A stretch of 64,000 bases of DNA, taken from Phymatolithon calcareum. Taxonomy: Eukaryota > Rhodophyta > Florideophyceae > Hapalidiales. Location: the NCBI GenBank assembly GCA_977006965.1, contig OZ345360.1, positions 1,922,001 through 1,986,000 of the forward strand, given 5' to 3'. How positions within the stretch are numbered: position 1 is the stretch's first letter; each line of letters begins with the position of its first letter. Both the position numbers and the translations under genes were made by a program. Of the stretch, positions 52,729-63,683 are shown piece after piece. Below the pieces are notes generated by a model. That model saw only the letters and a program-made list of their open reading frames with translations. It did no database searches and was not told the DNA's origin.

Positions 52729-54134
52729 TCAAGAGAGGCCATATCCAACACCAAATCGGAGCAGTCCGTCCGCGCCGCCATCGAGCGCGGAGGAAGACAC
52801 GCCGAGCGCTCCGTAGAGTGCGCGCAACGGGGCGAGCAAGGCGTGTGCCGGGAGAGGTCGCACAGCCGTTGTATATGTGGATGCACGCAATCCATCAACG
52901 ATTATATCACCGTGCACGGTCTGTGGATTGTATAAACCGACATCCTCAACGCGCCTCACGCCCCGCACAATGTCGCGAGCCCCTGTCTCAGTGCTGAGCA
53001 CACTTCCAATGGTGACGGAACGCGCCGACACGAGCATGCCGTCTACATAAAGTAGATGGCCGGGGGTGACGGTGAGCGAACGTCCGGAAGCAGTGCGAAA
53101 CTCGAGGAAAGTAGCGCTAACTTTCGGCAGTCGGTGGGTGAACATGAAAACCGGTGAAAATTGAGTCGCGGCTACTCGCACACGGTCTCCGAGTTGCAAT
53201 TCATGCATTCGCTTCCATACGCCGGACTCTAACTCCACTGTGGAGCCCCCTGGGAAACATGCGGGAGACGGGGAGGGGGATTCTGGAGAAGCTTCCGGGG
53301 AAGGCTCTGTCGAGTTCAAAACAGATGCGATGCTCGATGAAGCCGGAGACACCTTGCTGTGCGACACGGAATTTACCGGCTTTGAGGAATTGACTGTCGG
53401 GGTGGCGGATGGCGGGGCATCATAGGCGCACACTGTGATTAGAGAGCGGATCGGTTAGAAATGGCTCGACACGAGGCAGGGGAGTGGATATATATGCTCA
53501 TAATATCCAAGTGGACGTACCTATGGGTGTGCCGACAGATTCGATAAACATGACCATGTGACGCCGTCCACTGGGAAACAGGAGGCGATTGGCAAGAATT
53601 GAAATATTGCGGTCATGATTGTACACAAACGCGTACACGGTGTTCTTCGGCAGATTGTGTTCGCCACATGTCATGGGGTCCACGCTGATACCGACGAAAG
53701 TGCCTTTTGCAATGACGAGGTCTCGCATCGCACTGTCAAGCAATGGTTCCTTTCCTGCATTTTAGTGTGAACGGGTTATCTGTGTCAGTGGCAAATGGAT
53801 CGAAGAAAAAATGCATGGAAGAATGACCGGACGTACTGCGAAGGGGATCGTATACAGGGTTCTCAAATGCGTGGTCGGCGGGGGAAGTAGTGATCTCACC
53901 AGAGCCCGTGCAATTATTGCCATTGACCTTGAGCACTTGGTGTGGGACGGACACACCGCGGTCGGTGTGCGTATAGTTACTGAGTGAGATGTTCTGGGGA
54001 CATCCGGCCTTCTCTGGAATTGCCCGAATACGCTGGTAGATGCCAGGGAGAAGATCTGGCCCGATGTCGCGGTTGGAGGTGTGCAGCACGGCTGCGGAGG
54101 CCACGGACAGAAGGAGGGCGAGGAAGAGCTTCAT
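52729..54134 (-). CDS. secreted Hint-domain (hedgehog-type autoprocessing) protein, three exons
   Basis: Exons are 54134-53837, 53754-53521 and 53432-52729, all joined in phase 1, giving 411 residues. The introns are 82 and 88 bp with identical GTACGTCC donors and CAG acceptors. The protein starts with a signal peptide (MKLFLALLLSVASAAVL, cleavage near ASA). A novel secreted domain of about 165 residues follows, with N-glycosylation sites (NIS, NYT, NCT), then a Ser/Pro-rich linker (about 186-234). The Hint domain starts at the nucleophile Cys236 in PACFPGGSTVEL and has the TxxH block at T300-H303 (TVTPGHLLYVDG). No intein-type C-terminal Asn is seen, so cleavage with a nucleophile or lipid, as in hedgehog, is more likely than splicing. 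Similar Hint proteins are known from red algae. Confidence 0.82.
53433..53520 (-). other. intron 2 of the Hint gene
   Basis: 88 bp, donor GTACGTCC, acceptor ATCACAG, phase 1. Splicing creates a Val codon before CAYDAPP. Confidence 0.8.
53755..53836 (-). other. intron 1 of the Hint gene
   Basis: 82 bp, donor GTACGTCC, acceptor ATGCAG, phase 1. Removing it joins two frames that otherwise end in stops. Confidence 0.75.
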
Positions 54135-54250
54135 TGTCGGGCGGGTTCGAGAGCAGAAAATTGCGCAGCGGCTGACCCTACTGAACACATGAAAGGTCGG
54201 AATGGATTTAAATTAGTACACAGTCAGGAGCTTGCATTCGGATAATGCAA

Positions 54251-54312
54251 ATGGCCATATTCCATTGTGCCACGGGCGGCATGCCGCCCGTGGTATGCTG
54301 CAATATGGCCAT
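54251..54312. repeat. nested palindrome upstream of the Hint gene
   Basis: The outer arms ATGGCCATATT (54251-54261) and AATATGGCCAT (54302-54312) enclose a perfect 24-bp palindrome centred on GGCATGCC (54270-54293). It lies about 120-180 bp upstream of the Hint gene's ATG and could form a cruciform or a regulatory site. Confidence 0.88.
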
Positions 54313-56190
54313 GCATGCATCTCTGCGTGTCGGTACGATTAACTCACGAGTGTTGATGTGTGAAATTTTGATTGGAGCGCGGAACGGCTCCCCACGTGGG
54401 GGCGGCGCCTTGATTACAGACAGGCGCCGTGGAACGAGCGGAAGATTGGGTTGAAATTTGAACTCATGGTTCAAGCGAACCCTAGTTTGGAACGTTCAAC
54501 TTCGATTTTCGACTGGGCCGGGAAGACGGGTCGATTTCCTTGCACTCGTCAACAACAAGCAGTACCAGAAGAGGGCTCAGCTGCACTATGCTTCGGAACA
54601 GCATGCCTACTCGGAGGTAAATACAATAGAAGGAAACGTGGATCGGCTATGTAGTGATCGCCCGGGTATCTTCAATTGCCAGTGCTCTGCAAGCACTTTC
54701 CGCATCGATGGTTTAGCGTACCCATAGTTTGCCGGCGTTGTATCTGATGAGGATGTCATTGTACTTGTGAAGTTTGAGCGATCAAGTTCAAAAAAATGTC
54801 GTGCAAAATGGTGTTGCCACGCGATGCGTGGGCGGCAGCACTGATGCTCATTACGGTGTAATGCAAACCGGTGCCTTTTCCAGTTCGTGTGCTCCCCCAA
54901 CCCGTACATTCAGCATATCACTATGTTGGTTTTATCAAAGGATATTGCCCAGAGTGCCGGCGACGGAAAGAGGCTTCCGTTGCTTTGTCAGAAATGGAAC
55001 CAGGAAGACAGAGAGAGCTAACAGGCCAAATGGCTTTCAGGTCGGAAGGTGAGACGAATAAAAGTGAGCCTGACTGCACGATTCGCTCCTATATTGCTGG
55101 TAGTACTGACGTGAAAAACTAGCGCGGTGAGGGTATACAGTATAATTGCCTTGGAGCTAGAGCTCCACAAAACTGCCAAAACCGCAGATGCCACTAATCT
55201 TTCGCTCTCTGGACTGGCGACGTTTGAGAAGAGAACTGGGGCTTGAAGGTCAAGGCCAAGTTAAAATTAGCTCACGTTAAGATTGATTGTACTGCGCTAT
55301 GTGAATAGTCTCGTTGTTCCGATTTGCGCTCGTACAGTAGAAGTGTTACAGTAGGTCGATCGAATGGTTCATAGGCATTCGTCAACTGCAATGTATGATA
55401 GGGAGGTCCGGGGAAGGCACAGGGAGATGACGTACAGTAAATTACAGGAAGGAAGTGGAAATTACTGTGTGACGAATTCCCGGGCCGATTACGATCGGCC
55501 TGCAGCAGCCCCGGGACTTGTCGTTCAGATTGTGGTGCGTTGTATCATATCATCCTGTACTGTCTGTGTGCCCGACTCTGAAAATCGTCACCGACTGCAC
55601 ACGCGGGCACTGGGGCACGGGCGTGGACAACAGCGGTGAAGGACACATTCGAATCCAAACCGGTCGAGCCACTATAACTGCAAACCCTCAAACTGAAAAC
55701 CCTGCAAAGCTGCAAACGAACGGGTTTTTGCCAAAATAAAGCCCCCAGAAATATCCAAATTCTAAGGTTAATTGAAATCTTGCACACTGCAGAACCCCGG
55801 AAATGAAGGCCTTTATTTTTCGTTAATTTTTGATCGGACTTTGCAAATGAAGGGCGCCTTTGTCTTGGACTTCATGTTCGGACTACACGTAGTACTTCGT
55901 GTACTCTTCACGAGGGATTGCGTGTACTATTAACAACCCTTATTTGGGTCTGCCTATAGTTCGGACACAGTCTCTCAGCCCTACTTTAGTCGCTCTAGTC
56001 TTCATCCGTAGGATGGAGGGAGGCAGAATGAATTGGTAGGAAGTAAAGCACAGACGCTTTCCTTCCGATATACCAATCTAGGCATTTGGCCAACTGTTTG
56101 GACTATCGTGCTCCAAGTTTGCACGACAGCCTTGTTGGAGGCCGATCGCGCGAAATGAGGGCTAATAATAGAAGGCTGAGGTGTCTTCTT
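54313..56190. other. stretch without a recognised gene
   Basis: Short frames on both strands; nothing recognised. The CAAGCGAACC context near 54.47 kb is not a tRNA. Confidence 0.45.
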
Positions 56191-56194
56191 CTTC

Positions 56195-56239
56195 AGAATT
56201 GAATCATTATCATATAACATATGATAATGATTCAATTCT
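56195..56239. repeat. 45-bp perfect hairpin
   Basis: The arms 56195-56215 and 56219-56239 are exact 21-bp reverse complements around a 3-nt AAC loop. It is very AT-rich. A transcript would fold into a tight stem. Confidence 0.9.
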
Positions 56240-56395
56240 ATTGTAACGCAGCTACAGTAAACAAAGATGCCTCCTCCGTTTCGGATATAAAAACGAGTGA
56301 AACTGGGCAGAAAAAGGAAGAAAGTTGACTGCTCCAATTGAGAAACCTCTTGAACAGAAAACCTATTTCTGTATTTGTCCGGCCGTGCAGATACT

Positions 56396-56461
56396 ATTCG
56401 AACCCAGTTACAGTGTAGCCGTCTGTCTGAGATAGAGGGCTACACTGTATCTGGGTCCGAA
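56396..56461. repeat. long hairpin with 25-bp arms
   Basis: The arms start ATTCGAACCCAG and end CTGGGTCCGAAT. They pair over about 25 bp with two mismatches, around a loop of about 17 nt (core arms ACAGTGTAGCC / GGCTACACTGT). The size and loop resemble a small-RNA precursor or a short foldback element. Confidence 0.8.
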
Positions 56462-56587
56462 TGCTATTACTTTCTTGCCAAGTTTTTTGATTATTTTAGG
56501 GCTGGGTTCAAGCAGCGCCCTGTGTCGTGCGAAATCGAATAGAGCAAAGCGGAAGAGTGGCGCCTAGAAAGGCGCCCATCAAGATAA

Positions 56588-56740
56588 TCATTCATCTCTG
56601 GCGCACATTCCTTTGGCTGGTAGATTGACCCGCACAAGACGCGGCACAAGCCGAAGGTAAAGTGCCAACCAGTACAAGAGGCAAGCGAATTGAGTCCCTT
56701 TCAAGATACCGCAAGATTTTGGCCTACTTTTTCTCGGTTA
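56588..56740 (+). repeat. dispersed repeat, copy 1
   Basis: It shares TTCATCTCTGGCGCA, CTTT-GCTGGTAGATT, TGAGTCCC and TTCAAGATACCGCAAGATT in order with 59398-59552, with indels. Same orientation, 2.8 kb apart. Confidence 0.65.
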
Positions 56741-56761
56741 ACTCAAGTGAATTGACATCAG

Positions 56762-56968
56762 TTAAAAGCATCTTTTTTCTAAATGTGATGCAAGAGAGTT
56801 CGCAAACAGCGTTTTCCCACTGCCCGGCGTTCCACGGAAAACAAGCTCAATCTTCGCCCAATCCTCACCCGTACCGCACAATATAATCACATCTGAGTTT
56901 CTTCCTGAGTTTTCGGAACACCTCGAAGTTTTCCACTCGTGCTGAACACAGACAGCCCACCAGGCGTA
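56762..56968 (-). pseudogene. P-loop ATPase fragment
   Basis: The minus-strand open stretch of about 68 codons contains a full Walker A motif, FRGTPGSGKTLFANSLASHL (56833-56810 encodes GTPGSGKT), preceded by a short strand-like segment (DVIILCGTGEDWAKIELV). It stops soon after. No Walker B was found in the decayed sequence on either side. This fits a AAA/helicase-type ATPase remnant. The parent family is unknown. Confidence 0.4.
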
Positions 56969-57032
56969 CTACAAGCTCACCACCACCAAACTTCGGCGTC
57001 ATATAGCATGCCGTACCACAACTGACTATCGC

Positions 57033-58188
57033 ATGCAATACCCCGTCCTGACCGGGTCCTCATCCCAGCATCGCGACGGCGTGACGCCGTCGCACATTCT
57101 CGTCTGGTACGATGAGCTGCAGACTTCTGCCTGGGTACTCGTACCGTCACAGCAGCCGCTGTGCCAGAGGTTGCCTTTTCCATCGCTGACAAGATCGGTC
57201 TGGCGAAGACTGATGATGCATTCGGCCTCTTTCTGGATGATTCGCTCGTCCTTGCGTCTGAAGATTGTTGCACTCTCAGGGTTATGGTTTCTTATCACAC
57301 TCCACGAATACCGACACTATCTTATCCTGTCAGGTCTAACGGGTACCGCGATACGCACGTGCAAGTCAGTGACTCAACTTGGTGCATCCCATCCTGTGAT
57401 TTTTCCGACTGTCGGGTCCGTCCGTTACTACGAGCTGACACTTGCGGGAAGCCTTCCGACGAGCCCGCTCTATAGGTAGCCTTCTTGTTTCGCCATTGAC
57501 CGAGATCATATTTGCAAGCCACTGTCTTGTTCGACAACAAGTGACAGACACACTGCGAACTCAGTTTGCCAATGAAATGGCACAACCTCTTCGGCACAAG
57601 AAGTCAACTGTTGATTCAGCTCTATCAACTTCCGCCCCTGGACACAAGAAAAAGATCTTTGAGTCAGCTCCACCGAAAAAAAAGCCTGTGGAGCAGAAGG
57701 ATACCATACAAGGAAGCAAGCCCAGTCGCCCTAACTTTGCGAAAGCAGTTGGTGATAATCTATTGTAGAAAAAGACATCTACTGTCATTTGCCGGTACTC
57801 CTGATATTTCTTAGCATCCCATAGTGGCTGCAAGACCGGGGAACAAGGACACTCCAGCTCCAGAAACAATGAAGATGTCATGGCAAAGGCCTGCCAAACC
57901 CACAAATGTCTACACCGCGGGTAGAAGCCAACCTGCGGAGAGGGACGATAATGAAAGCAGAGCCTGACATGGATCCAACGGCAATCCCGGCAAACGACGG
58001 CAATATGGACATGACTGCCATGGTGGACACAGAGCGCGACACTAGGAGGACCTATTCTTCCGGGAGAAACAGACACAACTATGGCTACCAGAACTACATC
58101 ACCGGCAAGGACTAGGGCGCAGATAGGGACAGACTGCCGAAGGCACTTCAAGAGGCGCAGCACAACTAGCGTTTTTACGTTGGTTTGA
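57033..58188. other. stretch with unassigned frames on both strands
   Basis: The plus-strand frame at 57442-57768 ends in a Lys/Pro/Ser-rich segment (SAPGHKKKIFESAPPKKK) and looks protein-like. The overlapping minus-strand frame at 57561-58340 has odd, hydrophobic composition and is probably its shadow. Neither matches a known family. Confidence 0.3.
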
Positions 58189-58434
58189 GTTCTAATTCTG
58201 GAAAAAGCATCGGGAGAGGATATTCCCCCGAAAATTAAATCGAAGACTGCGACCAAAGAGAACCCAACATCGGATGACGCCGAAAACGCTGAAATCGAAG
58301 AAACCAAACAAGACGTGATGGAATTATTTAGAAAAAGCAAATCAGATGAAATTCTGGGGATCTCCCTCAGTAAGGTTCTGGCAGCACCGAATCTAAAGCT
58401 CCCTCTGCAGTATGTGAAACCTTGTTTCCAATAG
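58189..58434 (+). CDS. fragment of a charged protein, unrecognised
   Basis: About 81 codons without an ATG at the start. The sequence is Lys/Glu-rich (ENPTSDDAENAEIEETKQD, MELFRKSKSDEILGISL) and ends at TAG 58432-58434. The composition is protein-like. It may be an exon or a remnant connected to the plus-strand frame at 57.4-57.8 kb. Confidence 0.25.
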   Translation, partial: VLILEKASGEDIPPKIKSKTATKENPTSDDAENAEIEETKQDVMELFRKSKSDEILGISLSKVLAAPNLKLPLQYVKPCFQ

Positions 58435-59499
58435 GAGCTGCGCCCTGCTCTATGAGCTCTGTGTAGTCCATCGCCATTTCATGCTTATGCATAGGGTAAT
58501 CCGACGCTGGTTTTGCCCTTCTTTTTATTGCGAGCACACGCATTGCTTCCTCCGCCGCGAGATTATTTTGGAGTCCACGGAAGAGATCTGGATGTGCGGA
58601 AGGATCTGCAAGGGCATCAGCAACACGCACGTTTCACTTTTTATAGACTTCTCTTCGCCACAGATCGACAACGGCAGGGAAGTAATACAAGATTCAAGCT
58701 CGAGTTGTCGAAAGATAAGCTATCATTAGAGGAAAGTGCCTCTACGAGGAGAGCACTCGATGACGGTAGAGGAATTATGTAGGGAGAAACCGCTTGAAGT
58801 ACTAAAATTCGTGAACAATGAGGAGTTGCTTGACAAACCCAGATGTTAACTTTAGTTAACGTCTTCTGCAATAAAGAAAGAAATAAAAAGGTCTGGCCGT
58901 GTTTCAAGCAGTCAAGACCAAAGTAACCTGAATCATTCTTGCTCAACAATCGCATCCCGAGTCGCGGTAGGCTGACTCCGAGTGACTCAGTACAGTGGAG
59001 TATTTTTCCCCCTCGAGACCCGCTTAAGGACCAGAGGTAGGTTTTGGTACCCTACCATACTAAGTCGCAACTTCTAGCCGCATATCACTCTAGACGCAAG
59101 TCTGGAAATTGCAAAGTTTTCCCAAGCATCTGCTGATGCGTTGGTAACTTTTAAATAAAAATCTCCATTTCTTCTTCTTCTCGAGCGAAATATGCAGCTT
59201 CAGGAATGCAGTCATAGGTTATTTAAGAATTGTTTTTCCCCTTTAGTGAGACAATTCTCCAAATCGCCAGCCATATCTAAATGAAGCCAAGATAGAGATG
59301 TTCATTCTGTGAGAATAGCTCACGGTTTCCAACCGAGACATAATGGATTCTCTGTCACAATTCTCCGAGTAAGGCGAGAGAAGCCCACTGAAAATATTCA
59401 TTCATCTCTGGCGCATACTCCTTTCGCTGGTAGATTTATACGGCCATGAGGCTGCATAAGCCGCAGGGAGACTGAAAACCAGTATAAGATTCAAGAAAG
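58435..59499. other. stretch without a recognised gene
   Basis: Apart from the dispersed repeat copy at its end, nothing supported is seen. Confidence 0.45.
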
Positions 59500-59552
59500 T
59501 TGAGTCCCCCTTCAAGATACCGCAAGATTCTGGCCAACTCTTCTTCTCCTTT
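59398..59552 (+). repeat. dispersed repeat, copy 2
   Basis: Partner of 56588-56740. Flanking sequence is unrelated, so only this block of about 150 bp is shared. Confidence 0.65.
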
Positions 59553-60093
59553 TGTGCGCATGGATTCCCTTTCTCCACAACCGCGATGCCAACGCGCAAT
59601 CGCCTCGACGACACACTACGACGTCGGACATTCCCATGTCGGATATCACCTTGGCGTTCCATCTGCGAAGTATATAATTTATAATTGGAGGATCGAACAC
59701 CAAGGTGATATTTTTTCGCGAGTGGACTCCGCATCTTCGTCACTACGTGCACTCTTGGAGCGGCAGGCCGCCAAGCGCACATTCCATTTCGTGCTCTTTA
59801 GACTACTTATTTCTTGCCTTTTGCTAACGTTAGTCGACGCTACGACCTCCAGCGAAAGAGTCACTGCTGAAAATCTCTTCGACTTATCCAGAAAGTTTCA
59901 CGAGCCACGGGCGCCCCAAAGAAATACTCTCTCTGAACGAGTCGGAAAACTTGCACTTACGCTTGACGGTGTCCTGCAGATGCTAATCTGTAGTGCTACC
60001 ACATCCGCAGACTGTGGGCAACCACATGTTAACGTCCAACTAAGAGGTCAAATTCATTCCCCTAGTGGGGTTAGCAGCGATTCAAGGGCCTAA
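59500..60093 (+). CDS. possible protein with one hydrophobic helix, unrecognised
   Basis: An open frame of up to 197 codons starts inside the dispersed repeat, so its beginning is doubtful. It contains a membrane-like helix (LFRLLISCLLLTLVDA) followed by a soluble region (LFDLSRKFHEPR, RVGKLALTLDGVLQML). No family was recognised. The competing minus-strand frame is shorter and repeat-derived. Confidence 0.25.
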   Translation: MSPPSRYRKILANSSSPFVRMDSLSPQPRCQRAIASTTHYDVGHSHVGYHLGVPSAKYIIYNWRIEHQGDIFSRVDSASSSLRALLERQAAKRTFHFVLFRLLISCLLLTLVDATTSSERVTAENLFDLSRKFHEPRAPQRNTLSERVGKLALTLDGVLQMLICSATTSADCGQPHVNVQLRGQIHSPSGVSSDSRA

Positions 60094-61415
60094 GTTTCTT
60101 CCATTCGATCCTATCGCTAGCGCGTTTGACTCCGGCTTTCACGTATGATCCAGGTACGTCACTGAAGACCATGCCGCAACGTGGAGTTTGGTGGAGAAAC
60201 TTATTGCTTCCCGAGTGCCTCGTCTGCCTCCTGCACGCCCCTAAGAAGTCAAATCCTTACGATCGACGCCACACTTCCCATGCATAAGTATGTGTTTCTA
60301 ATTCTCCACCATACCAATGGTCTATGATGTCCACTCTTTTTTCGGCTCATTCCACAGCATGATGATTGAACCCATCGTGGATAACATATATCTCTCCCAT
60401 GTCCCAGAAGGTATTCGAAATGCAGGCATCTTCCCAAACGAACACCACCGATTCAGGTGACGAGTCCCTGTATTAGGGACAAGATGACATACTAGGATGA
60501 ACTAGTACCGAAAAGCTGCTCCCGTACAGTTTTATGTGTGTTATTGTGGTTTTTCCTAAACAACTAACCAGTTGCTTCAAAAGACCCGCCGATGCAGTTC
60601 TCTCCCAGCGCGAATGGCAACGGAATGTCCTGCAGAGTGGCCGTGCGTGAGGGTATTGTGAAATCTTGATACTGAAAATTGTTCACGTAGGGACAAAAGA
60701 GTAGGAAACGAAGAATGCAATGAAGCTAAGTGCGCTTCGCGATTTGTCTTTCGAGAAAGCCATTGTCGTTTTCCGCCGGCTCACGAGGCTGCGCTTCCAT
60801 CTTCTCGGCGTTACGATTTGAACATTCAACGGCTACAAGCTCATGAACGGATTCAACTGGTACGAGTCGGTGTTCAGGCAGAGTTTGCAGCAATACGCGA
60901 GCTTTAGTCAGTTCAACACACGATCTCCTGCACTTTTTGTGACAAAGCAGTGAAACACATCATTCACCACCACGACTTCGGTAACCTTTCCTGGCATAAA
61001 CTCAGATGGCTTCTCAATAATTCCCAACTCATTGCACCCGATCTCGGGCAATTCCAGAAAAAAACCAATGGACGAATTTAGTTTTAAAACTATGGACATA
61101 CAGCTTCTGTCGCCGTAGCTATGATCCCCAAAAGCAGCCATTTCAAGGTATAGACACGCATTGATGCAGTTGTGTAATGAACAACATTATCACCATCGAC
61201 CCAAGAGCTCTATAACGGCTCCTTGAGATCTATCCTCCGGCACTGTTAACACAGCATGGTGAACGACTTTTCCAAGAGGAACCAACGGATTAATCGTAGA
61301 CAACGACAAACACTCAACGTATTATTAGTCTAGTGTCAGTTAGTGCCCCCCCCTTTTTGCAGGATGTGCAATCGCGCGCTCCCACGCTTATTTAAGCCGC
61401 GCTCCTGATCACATC
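60094..61415. other. stretch without a recognised gene
   Basis: Only short frames. The minus-strand frame at 61141-60908 (77 residues) looks protein-like (KLNSSIGFFLELPEIG, VTEVVVVNDVFHCFV) and could be an exon. Confidence 0.35.
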
Positions 61416-61952
61416 TTATACTGAGGCTGTCGCGCCCGCTGTTATGTCGCTGTCCCAAGGCGGTCGCTTTTTCCTCTCACGACTGTACGCCGCACAACTT
61501 TGATCGCGATAGTCATGCTGCTCGTAGTAGGTGATATGTTGGGCCATACGGGCACGTGTCTCTCGTATGTCTATGCACTGTATCGCTGTCTTTCGCGTAG
61601 GCTGTAGTGTATAAGGTAGTTCCTTCCTCTGAGTAAAGGAAGGTGAGGAGTTCTTCCGATTTCGGCTCAATTGCCTGGATGAGACACGGACCACGCCTTT
61701 GAGTCCCTTCGACCACGTGGAGTCGAAGTTCTTCCCACCCTTCTTGTTCGCAGCCTTCGCCGTGCAAGCCAGCACGAAGACAACCGCGCTCAAGTTCCCC
61801 TTTTCCCTTTCTCGTGCATTCGTCTCAAGGTCGACGGCCAAGCCAAAGTTGTCGCCGGAAGATAACGTCGTCCCAGATCTTGGGCGTAACCGTTTCGCCG
61901 CACAAGCCAGTTCGGTGACGTTCGCACTCAAGGTCCCTTTTCCCCTTTCCAC
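61416..61952 (-). CDS. unrecognised ORF containing an internal duplication
   Basis: The frame has 178 codons. The N-terminal part is built from the 138-bp tandem duplication described at 61756-62010, so similar peptides occur twice (KGTLSANVTELACAAK and KGNLSAVVFVLACTAK). The C-terminal part is basic. No known family. The first codon should be treated as uncertain because the open frame begins within the repeat. Confidence 0.25.
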   Translation of the reverse strand: MERGKGTLSANVTELACAAKRLRPRSGTTLSSGDNFGLAVDLETNAREREKGNLSAVVFVLACTAKAANKKGGKNFDSTWSKGLKGVVRVSSRQLSRNRKNSSPSFTQRKELPYTLQPTRKTAIQCIDIRETRARMAQHITYYEQHDYRDQSCAAYSRERKKRPPWDSDITAGATASV

Positions 61953-62010
61953 GCACCTTTCTCAGGGTCGACGGCCGAGCCAAGGTCGCCGCCGGAGGAG
62001 AACGCCGACG
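61756..62010. repeat. two-unit tandem duplication, about 138-bp period
   Basis: Unit 1 starts at 61756 (TTCGCCGTGCAAGCCAG) and unit 2 at 61894 (TTCGCCGCACAAGCCAG). Both share CTCAAGGTC/TTCCC-CTTTTCC and GGTCGACGGCC-AGCCAA. The units have diverged but keep the same phase (138 = 46 codons). Confidence 0.75.
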
Positions 62011-63341
62011 TCTACGTGCTTACTCTGTCCGGTGTCTGATATCTATTCGGGGTTTTGTTGGCTTGTCTTTCTTACCTCCTCTTTCTGTCTAGTCTCTCCC
62101 GCTCTTTTCTTCTCTCCTCTCGTGGGATTTTCTCTCCCATGTGGCGACGGGTTCTTTTGAGCCTGGCGCTACAAAGGCATCGCATCACAGAGAGACCACC
62201 CACTTCCAAGATAAACCCAACCAATATACTTAAGACACTCAATGATTACAAGGAGCGTGGGTCTGTTACCAGTCTAATCGTGTCTGCATGTCCCAGTGCT
62301 CCAGTTCTGTAAACAACCTCGAAAACTCGTGAAACGGAAAGAGCCCCTTCGCACTCGAAGGATTCGGGCAAGGGCAAGACCTCCTTAACTGTTTCAAGAG
62401 CATAAGAAGCAAGAAGCCAGCAGGGTCATCTTCGTGCGGAATGAATTACGTCCTGAATAGTTCCGAACGTCCATTTAACGGCATACTGTATTTCACGTCT
62501 CATCATACACAGAGATCCTAACCCTCATTCGACGCCGTCATGCGCTCCAGAGATCAGCGATGAAATAGGCTTGGGCACATACTTCGCATAGAAGAGCACC
62601 GCATGGTACGCCAAGTGTTACTGCAATGTGTCAAAGGAATCCTGGAGTCTCTTTTTAGCAATGTGCCCCACTAAAACGTACAAATGGCTCTTAACATAGC
62701 ACAGGATAGAACAGAATGGAGAAAACTTAGACCGTTTAAGCGCTGCTAAGCTCACTTGGGGGAATTAAGAACACAATAAAATAAAATACAACACACAGAG
62801 GTCCATCCCACGACGGGCAATGCTGTCAAAAAGCCTTTCACATACGAGAGCTCCGGAAGATTCTATTCGTTCTCTGCTGCTTTCACTATAAGCACCTTGA
62901 GGAGCGGAGGGGGATTCAGAAGCACGCATCACTGTGTCGAAGTATGATCAGTTACTGGGGATGATTCGCTATACCTGCTTGTGGCACAGTAGTGAGAGAC
63001 CAGCGATTGATCTGAGGTTGATCCATAGGTCGGAAGACGGTAAGAGCGTCTTCATACTCCAGCAGGGGCCATGGCAAACAGGTTACATTTTTACGGAACA
63101 GACATGCCCCACCCGCGGGCTACGGTAATGCTTAGCTGCACTTTCCACCGCTGGAGCATCATACATGATATATGTTGAGTGAAACTGCAACCTGCAGTGC
63201 TCGGCCACTTCTGGAGTCTGGGTTGCGACACCCAAAATTTAAACTACAAGTCTTGTAGGCCCTACAGGGCATTGAAAGATATTTTTGACTGATCGAAGCC
63301 CAAAATAGAACTGGGAAGTCAAAAATGAGATTTTTTGCTAA
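62011..63341. other. stretch without a recognised gene
   Basis: Short frames and an AT-rich low-complexity patch (AATAAAATAAAATACAACAC near 62.78 kb). Confidence 0.45.
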
Positions 63342-63683
63342 ATGTGTATTGTAGTACGATTGGCCAGAAATGTCCATGATACTGTAACGGTCGGTAGATC
63401 GGTGTCCCTTGCTGCAGTCGTGCGATCTCCATCATGGTGGCGGAATACCGGACGGACGTGCATCCAAATCCACTCCCGTTCTGTGGAAACCGCAGATCAG
63501 AATAGTTTTTACGCATCCGGCTCAACAGCGTTGCTGGCTTCGTGGATTGGTCACGCAGCTGTCGCCTCCAAAAGGTCGTATACGGCGCAGCAAAAGCGCG
63601 GTGTTGCTGAGCTGCAAAAGATGATGGATGATCGAGTTTTAAAGTTCGACGAAATCGCAGCGAGCTGTGGAAAAGAAGCGTGA
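63342..63683 (+). CDS. possible small protein, unrecognised
   Basis: ATG at 63342, 113 residues. The N-terminal part is Arg/Ser/Val-rich with almost no acidic residues, as in mitochondrial presequences. The C-terminal part looks like folded helix (ALLASWIGHAAVASKR, VAELQKMMDDRVLKFDEI). The competing minus-strand frame (63705-63319) has poorer composition. No family assigned. Confidence 0.3.
   Translation: MCIVVRLARNVHDTVTVGRSVSLAAVVRSPSWWRNTGRTCIQIHSRSVETADQNSFYASGSTALLASWIGHAAVASKRSYTAQQKRGVAELQKMMDDRVLKFDEIAASCGKEA

Noticed and set aside
56390-56420. GGGTTCGAAT on the minus strand, like a tRNA T-loop
   Set aside because: It belongs to a long hairpin; no D-arm, anticodon arm or acceptor stem can be built around it.
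57561-58340. 259-codon minus-strand frame
   Set aside because: Composition is Leu/Ser/Phe/Cys-heavy, typical of the antisense of a Lys/Glu-rich plus-strand sequence; no motif.
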